From Platerodrilus igneus (taxonomy: Eukaryota; Arthropoda; Insecta; Coleoptera; Lycidae), in the NCBI GenBank assembly GCA_036346225.1, contig JARFIW010000899.1, forward strand, positions 992,001-1,056,000: a stretch of DNA of 64,000 nt, written 5' to 3'. Numbering within the stretch: position 1 is the first letter of the stretch; every line of letters starts with the position of its first letter. Below the pieces are notes generated by a model. That model did not search any database and was not told the DNA's origin. It saw only the letters and a program-made list of their open reading frames with translations. Shown piece by piece: positions 58,292 to 64,000 of the stretch. Both the position numbers and the translations under genes were made by a program.

Positions 58292-59835
58292 AACGTTAGA
58301 ATAAAAAAAAAATGTATATTAGAATACTGTAAAGAAAACTTATGACTAGTCGAACAGTTTATACAGTTCATCAGACGGTGTAATTCATAAGTCGGGTACT
58401 GCCAGGGTATGAACCCCATCGATGGTGCTACGGCCTAAAAAAAACAGAGATCGATGTTATGAACTGTGCACTCATTTTTGGTATGTCGTTCGTTCGTTTT
58501 AATTGGTAAGGATTAGATAATAATCAAATATTGCATTGTTCCTAAAAAATAAGATTGCTTTCTATTTTCAAAATTCTTTTTAAATAACTTAAAAAAGTGA
58601 ACATGGAGCTTGGTAGTTCATAGGCCAGCAAAACCCCCGTATCGTTTAACTACTGACAGTATCAAGTTACGGAAGTAGATTTCATATATATATGTACAAG
58701 TGAGTGGAAAATGTATGAAAGTATATGCGTGTGAAACATCGAGTTTTTTACAAGCACTCATTTCACTAAACGCTAACCCCTTCTTTTTTTTTGTCTATAA
58801 TTCTATGACTCTAAACATCTAAGTACAACATTTATAACTTACGTTCCAAACGTTGTCAAAAATTGTATTAATAACGTACATATACAGACAATGATCCCAA
58901 TACTACATCGAATGCAAAAAACAACCGAGCAAAAACCTGGCATAGTCCAATCAATAACATTTAATTTGTTGTGCACCTAAAAACATGCTCTAATTCAATT
59001 TTTCGTATAAAACAGTCATGCATACGTTTACTATAACTATTCACAAAACTTGTTTTTGCGTTAATTAAATGCTAGAAATATTGTTCGTTTTCTGCACAAA
59101 GAAAGTGCAACAAAAGATACTCTTTTCGTAATAGTATCCTTTGAAAATTTGCTTTGAACTACGTCTTTTTCGTAGAACACCAACTAACTTAATTTGAACG
59201 CCAAGTTGTATGAAAGAGCCCTTTTATATCAAGAAATATATTCAAGACTCTAACATTTTTAGACATTAAGCATTTGAATGGTTTTAATAAAAGTTGCCAA
59301 CAGGATAAAGCAGGAATTGCAAACTGGGTTTCGTTTTAAATTTTAATCGCATGAAATATAAACGGAAATGAGTATACATCGCGATACGGTTATATGAAGA
59401 TGTTAACTAATTCAAAAGGTATTTTTTAACGCAAAATTTTCGACGGTAAAGCTAAAGGGGAAGCTAAGACAGAAATAAAATTAAAAGCAATAAAACAGAA
59501 TAAACGATAGCACCGAAGTACGCCTTTGCCGTTTGAAGCTATTATTAAACATACTCTAGTATAAGGCGTGTGAACTGTTACAGTATGATTTCATAATAGT
59601 AAGCAATTCAATTGTAAGTGTAGAACTTATGATTCTTTTGCATTATCTAATTAGCTTGGCTAATTTTAAATATCTAAACTCCTTTAAAAAAAAACAGCGC
59701 CCAACATGGCGCTGTTTAAACCTTCAATTTTAATAAACAACCATGCAATTAATTTTATCATTTGTAACGCTCACGCATTATTTTGAGCAAACACAAGCGA
59801 TTACATCTGTTATTATTGACTTAGAGTTGGTAATT
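58292..59835. other. AT-rich spacer, nothing recognised
   Basis: No coding motif or repeat similarity found. Confidence 0.5.
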
Positions 59836-61206
59836 TGTTACGTTCATTTTCAGCAATAATTGGTTATTTTATTTACAATAATTTTCAACTCAAATGCTTT
59901 GCTAATTAATTATCCGGTTATCTAAATTCCATGTCCACGGTTAAATAAAAACGTCGAATCATAATTAAAAAGAAACACGCTGGCTAATAATTTTCAACTA
60001 AAATCAACTTTGCTTCTAAAACGAAACTTTATTCGATAAATTAAATATCCTGTATATTTTACTTAGAAAATACTTCTGCTAATTAAGAATAAATTCTACT
60101 TCCCAGAATTCCCTAACGTAAAGTTTACGCTATACTCAGATAACGTGTTCCAAGTATCCGATAATGGCTTCTTAGGTGTTTTCCGTCGGAAGAATTCGTT
60201 GAATTAAAGCTGCGTATTATCCCAATATAAACTGTGTTTTTCCAGATTAATTCTGAATAGAAATATTGCTTTGAGCTCTGGTCACTGGCTGAACGAAATT
60301 GATTTTTTTTGCTTTCTAATCTACACAACGGAGACACGTGTAGAAATGTTTAGTTGTTTCCGTTTTTGTTATGAAAATTTCGCACACGCAATACGGCGTG
60401 ATAGGTATTTGGGGTTTTTAGAAAATTGTATTTTTCGTCAAAATTAAATTAATTTTAACTGGCTCTAGCTTCTTTCTGCTTAAAGCCACGATAAACGGTC
60501 GTCCATTGCTGTGATGGGAGGTCAAGTGCGTTCTTCCTGGGTGTAGGTCCACCTACTCGTTGCCGTGGACCAGCAAGTGACCCAACCCCGACGCCAGCAA
60601 CTTCGAGGGTTAGTGTATTCTTTCGCCATCATTTACGATTGCGACCATATCGGTTGGGATTTCCGATTTAAGCTCATGCATTCCTAAATTCAATCCGTTT
60701 AGACAACAATTAATGAATTAGTTTGAGATTTATTGACACTATATGAATGCATTACTATTAGCTTTAAATAACTAAGAGTGTACAACTTATTAAAGTGAAA
60801 ATGATTTGAAGGCTTGCTAGCACGTTTAAAAATGTTGTTGCCATTAGATGTATATCTTAGTTTTAGATTTACCATGCTGATGTAGAGCTGTTGGTTTTAG
60901 CGGGGTAATTTCGCTTAATTTCTTTTGTTGTTGAAACTCAATCTAGGGAGAAACCTAAAACCGGCAGCTCACCATTTAAAAAAATTATTTGTTCTTTTGG
61001 TTGATATTTTTTTTATAGATTTAGTGTGTAATTATTTATTGCGTGTACATATTGTGTTTAATTATAGGTTTCTTTTGTTGATATGTTGTGTTTTGAGTAT
61101 GAATGAGTGTGTGTAATTTTCTTTAATACCCCACCCACTCGCCGATTGAGCCCGGTCCATTTGTTTTTTTTTGGTTTTTTTCTATGCTACGACAATGCAC
61201 GTAGCA
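59836..61206 (+). mobile_element. Solo LTR, family L, copy 2 (about 1.37 kb)
   Basis: Begins TGTTACGTTCATTTTC and ends CACGTAGCA; aligns with 7583-8979 throughout. Flanking AATT (59832-59835) and AGTT (61207-61210) are a 4-bp target duplication with one mismatch. No PBS follows. Confidence 0.75.
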
Positions 61207-63119
61207 AGTTTTAAATGTATATAAAAAGGTTTTAAAATACTTAGAGCTAGGTAGTATTTTTTACAAAATATTGTGCATAACGATAATAGAGAACCGTTGG
61301 ATGCATTCCATAAAATCCAATTCTAACCAGACGTAATGAGATTATTTCTCAATAACGAGTCAGGCGTGTAATACAAAGACATACATACTTGAAAATAGGG
61401 AGTGGGCATTGGAAATAACATTCAACATAAAATACTGACGCCCTCAACACAAAACAAAAGAATAAGGTTACTGTCCCGTGCCAGTAATAATCTACCCAAC
61501 TATTTTGCAAACGACGAATACGGACAGTCTTGGTGAACAAGTAGAAGCATTCTTGAAATTTAACAGTGATGGCTGGAGGAATTCTTACATCTTCCATCCA
61601 GGCTAAAAAGTATTCAAAATTTTATTTGACAAATTTCATGATAATTTTTCTTTAGTAGTCCTTGGTCTACTTAAATGAACTAACAATAACACTGAATCAA
61701 CAAAAGGTAGTTTCCAACGTTCACGCACCTGACAAATTACTTGAAACCTTGTAACACTTTAGTTTTAAACAAATACATAATGCAGTTCATGCTACGTAGG
61801 TTGCCGAAATTTAGTCGAGAGAAGCTTAGTCAACGTATTTGAAAATCCGCGCAGCCGTGGTCCGGATGCTCACGCGCATCAAGCAAAATTGGAAGGGATT
61901 ATTCTTGTAGTAGCATGCAATCGATAAACGCGTGGTTTTAAAAAAGCTGAAAGTATTTCAAACTGACATGGGTCGCAGAAGGCTCCACTCATGGCAGTTA
62001 CACCTTGCTTGGAATTGGGACAATAGAACCGGGCTATGCTATTTAAGAGAAATTGTTTAATACGGGATATTTATAGAACGATTTGTTATTCTTAGAATAT
62101 GGCGTCTTAATTGTTACTAACGTAGGTTTAAATTTTTAGCAAGGAGTTTAGATGGTAAAATTTGTGGATTGCGAGTATATACGAGGAAGTCGATTGCAAA
62201 GTAAAAACAGTTATTGTCTGATCAAGAAATAGATGTTAGCTTTTGGGAAAGAATTCTTGTTTTTCGTGACGAAGATGGCGGACTTACAATACTGTGAATA
62301 GACAGGTGTTTAGTAATTTTTGTTACACTTAATGTCGTTGAGCTGGGTGAGTATAATTCCTTTATAACGAACAAGAAACATCAACTCGTACGATACGAAC
62401 GTTTTGTTAGAAAAGTCCACTTTGCTAAACTGAAAAGTACGAGATTCAGCATTTTTTATTTATAACTTCGAAGGTTATCTTATTAAAACAAATCATATTT
62501 TTATTTGGTGTAGTTAAGATGATTTAGCAATTTTTTATGTAGCCGTATTCTTATGTTAAATATTTGTTAAGAACAACACTTCAAAACGGCATATGTAATA
62601 ATAAGAATCTAGTTTTCTATTTTTATTTAAAACAAATGACATATGTTACTAAGTAAGTTTTATATTGAGATAATTCATATGGAGGAAATTCAGTAAAACC
62701 TAAGAAAGACTAAAGTATAAACTAAAGACAATTTTTGTGAGCTATATCAAAGATCTCTGATCACAGCATAATGTAATAAGATATTGAGTAATTTTTCATG
62801 ACAGGCCTTGCCTGTTAGTAACTGTGAATTTTGCATACTTAATATTTTAATCAGCATTCACTTTCGTGTCATCGTATTTACACTGTGAATTTTTTAAATT
62901 TTTTGTACAAAGATGAAGAGAAACAAATTTTATTAGATACTATTCGAAACTTACAATCATTTTATTTCCAACAGCTCAATAAAAGAAATAAGTAACCTAT
63001 CCGTTTAGATTAAGATAATGAAAAGTAAAGAAATTATGTTCCTACATATCTAAATTCAGATAAATAGTATTCCCTTAAGGTTTATCTGCGTCTATCTTTA
63101 GGATAATTTTTGTGTTAGC
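61207..63119. other. AT-rich spacer, nothing recognised
   Basis: Longest frame 82 codons (61349-61597, minus), no motif. Confidence 0.5.
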
Positions 63120-63330
63120 TTTGATTCAAAACCTAGCACCCGTGCTATGACTAACTGTGAAACCTAGCACTCTGTAGCCTATACTTAGCACCAGCTAGCA
63201 CCACAGGCGAGAAAGCTTAAATATTTTATCCTACCCCTGCTCGTTATTTGATTTGATTCAAAACCTAGCACCTAATTGCTTAGAGCTAGCTCCAGTTAGC
63301 ACCACAAATTTTAAAGCTAACACCTAACCT
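63120..63330. repeat. 132-bp tandem duplication with CTAGCACC motifs
   Basis: TTTGATTCAAAACCTAGCAC at 63120 recurs at 63252. Both units include several CTAGCACC or TTAGCACCA motifs. Confidence 0.75.
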
Positions 63331-63439
63331 AAGAATTTTTCCACTTCAAAGAGCAAAACATACACTTTAATTAATGTACTTTAAATATTAGCTTTCCTGC
63401 ATTTGCGAATAATTTCCCATTTTATAAATTTGTGTTTTC

Positions 63440-63630
63440 CTGCTTCGTCTGGTCTGTTTTTGTGTTTTCGCCATTCTTCTATTAAATTCTAAATATCTTT
63501 TGTTATCCATGGTTTATTATTTTCTTTTTCTTTATTCGCCAAAATATATATGGCCGTAACGTCCAAGCTGGACTTAATGTTATACCATTCTGTTTCTATT
63601 TCCTTTTAAAAATTGGGTCTATCTATAGCA
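63440..63630 (-). mobile_element. LINE family A internal fragment, antisense
   Basis: The reverse complement matches 24650-24850 and 4760-4880 (linker between endonuclease and RT), with AAACCATGGATAACAAAAGA in the middle. Truncated at both ends. Confidence 0.75.
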
Positions 63631-63634
63631 AATA

Positions 63635-63733
63635 TTCACCATAGTACATGAATATTCCGCCAGAACCGCCAGGCATGACCGCCAGGGATGGCCGCCCGGG
63701 CTGGAGTGAATTCACCATAGCGCCTGAACATTC
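63635..63733. repeat. Direct repeats flanking a GC-rich CCGCCAG cluster
   Basis: TTCACCATAGTACATGAATA (63635) and TTCACCATAGCGCCTGAACA (63711), 23-bp repeats 76 bp apart. Between them are four CCGCC motifs. Confidence 0.75.
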
Positions 63734-63779
63734 TTTGTAAAATTTTATTTAAAAAACAATTTCAAGTTATAATTTAATT

Positions 63780-63980
63780 GTGAATAAATCGATTAACAAT
63801 TTCCATAAACGGATTATATTAATGTCCTTCACGGGAACAATAGGTATGATTATGAGTGGAAGTAGTCTAAAGGAACTACCCTCGACAATTTATGCTGAAA
63901 ACGGCGTTGAGAAGATGTTGTCTGGCCATGCGTATTCTAGAGCGATGAGAGCCCACAGTTCGTATATCTTTCCTTTGTAA
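63780..63980 (+). CDS. Unrecognised 66-codon reading frame at the right edge
   Basis: Composition looks protein-like (Y-A-E-N-G-V-E-K-M-L-S-G-H-A-Y-S-R-A-M-R-A-H), with an amphipathic C-terminal half. I cannot name a family. It may be the fragment of a transposon-encoded protein or a chance frame; the surroundings offer no support either way. Confidence 0.2.
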   Translation: MNKSINNFHKRIILMSFTGTIGMIMSGSSLKELPSTIYAENGVEKMLSGHAYSRAMRAHSSYIFPL

Positions 63981-64000
63981 ATGAAGTTTTGAAAACAAAT

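Overview
This is a 64-kb, AT-rich window from an animal genome, almost certainly an arthropod and most likely an insect. The evidence is the set of mobile elements: an errantivirus-type (17.6/297-like) LTR element with an env reading frame, a BEL/Pao relic, an R1-type LINE with an RNase H domain, a mdg1/412-like Gypsy element, a mariner-like relic and a tRNA-derived SINE. I recognise no intact host gene. Every coding segment I can assign belongs to a decayed transposable element, and no reading frame exceeds about 250 codons.

Layout. 1-3.2 kb: unassigned AT-rich DNA. 3.2-7.3 kb: LINE family A (APE-type endonuclease plus RT, GAT-repeat 3' tail) followed by partial tandem copies of its own 3' end. 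7.6-9.0 kb: solo LTR. 10.4-11.8 kb: BEL-like LTR with many TTGACC motifs. 12.0-18.3 kb: GC-richer R1-like LINE with a SINE inserted in its RNase H domain. 18.8-20.8 kb: (TA)n and BEL/Pao fragments in opposite orientations, ending in a second copy of the TTGACC-rich LTR. 21.5-29.6 kb: a second family A copy split by a 1.9-kb unknown insertion, a 1.56-kb antisense LINE and two SINEs, with the same tandem-tail architecture. 29.7-37.1 kb: a two-LTR Gypsy element carrying SINEs and internal tandem duplications. 37.9-38.3 kb: internally deleted mariner. 41.0-42.4 kb: a divergent 1.35-kb LTR followed by a tandemly duplicated primer-binding site. 45-46.1 kb: a 21-bp minisatellite and a 150-bp (TA)n tract. 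48.0-48.9 kb: antisense LINE A 3' end joined to a SINE. 49.3-51.5 kb: another R1-clade RT split by a 1.4-kb insertion. 52.1-58.3 kb: errantivirus-like provirus with matching LTRs, a 4-bp target duplication and an env-like frame, but no visible integrase. 59.8-61.2 kb: second solo LTR, same family as 7.6 kb. 63.1-63.7 kb: small tandem repeats and an antisense LINE A fragment.

The genes do not form a pathway. The window is a nest of successive insertions, and its main value is the readable insertion order (target-site duplications at 17.1, 26.1, 28.3, 28.8 and 52.1 kb) plus several structural oddities: the LINE with a tandem tail, the BEL derivative with nuclear-receptor-like half-sites, the duplicated PBS, and the integrase-less provirus. 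All identity statements come from reading motifs by eye, with no database search; element boundaries without a stated target duplication are good to about 10-30 bases.
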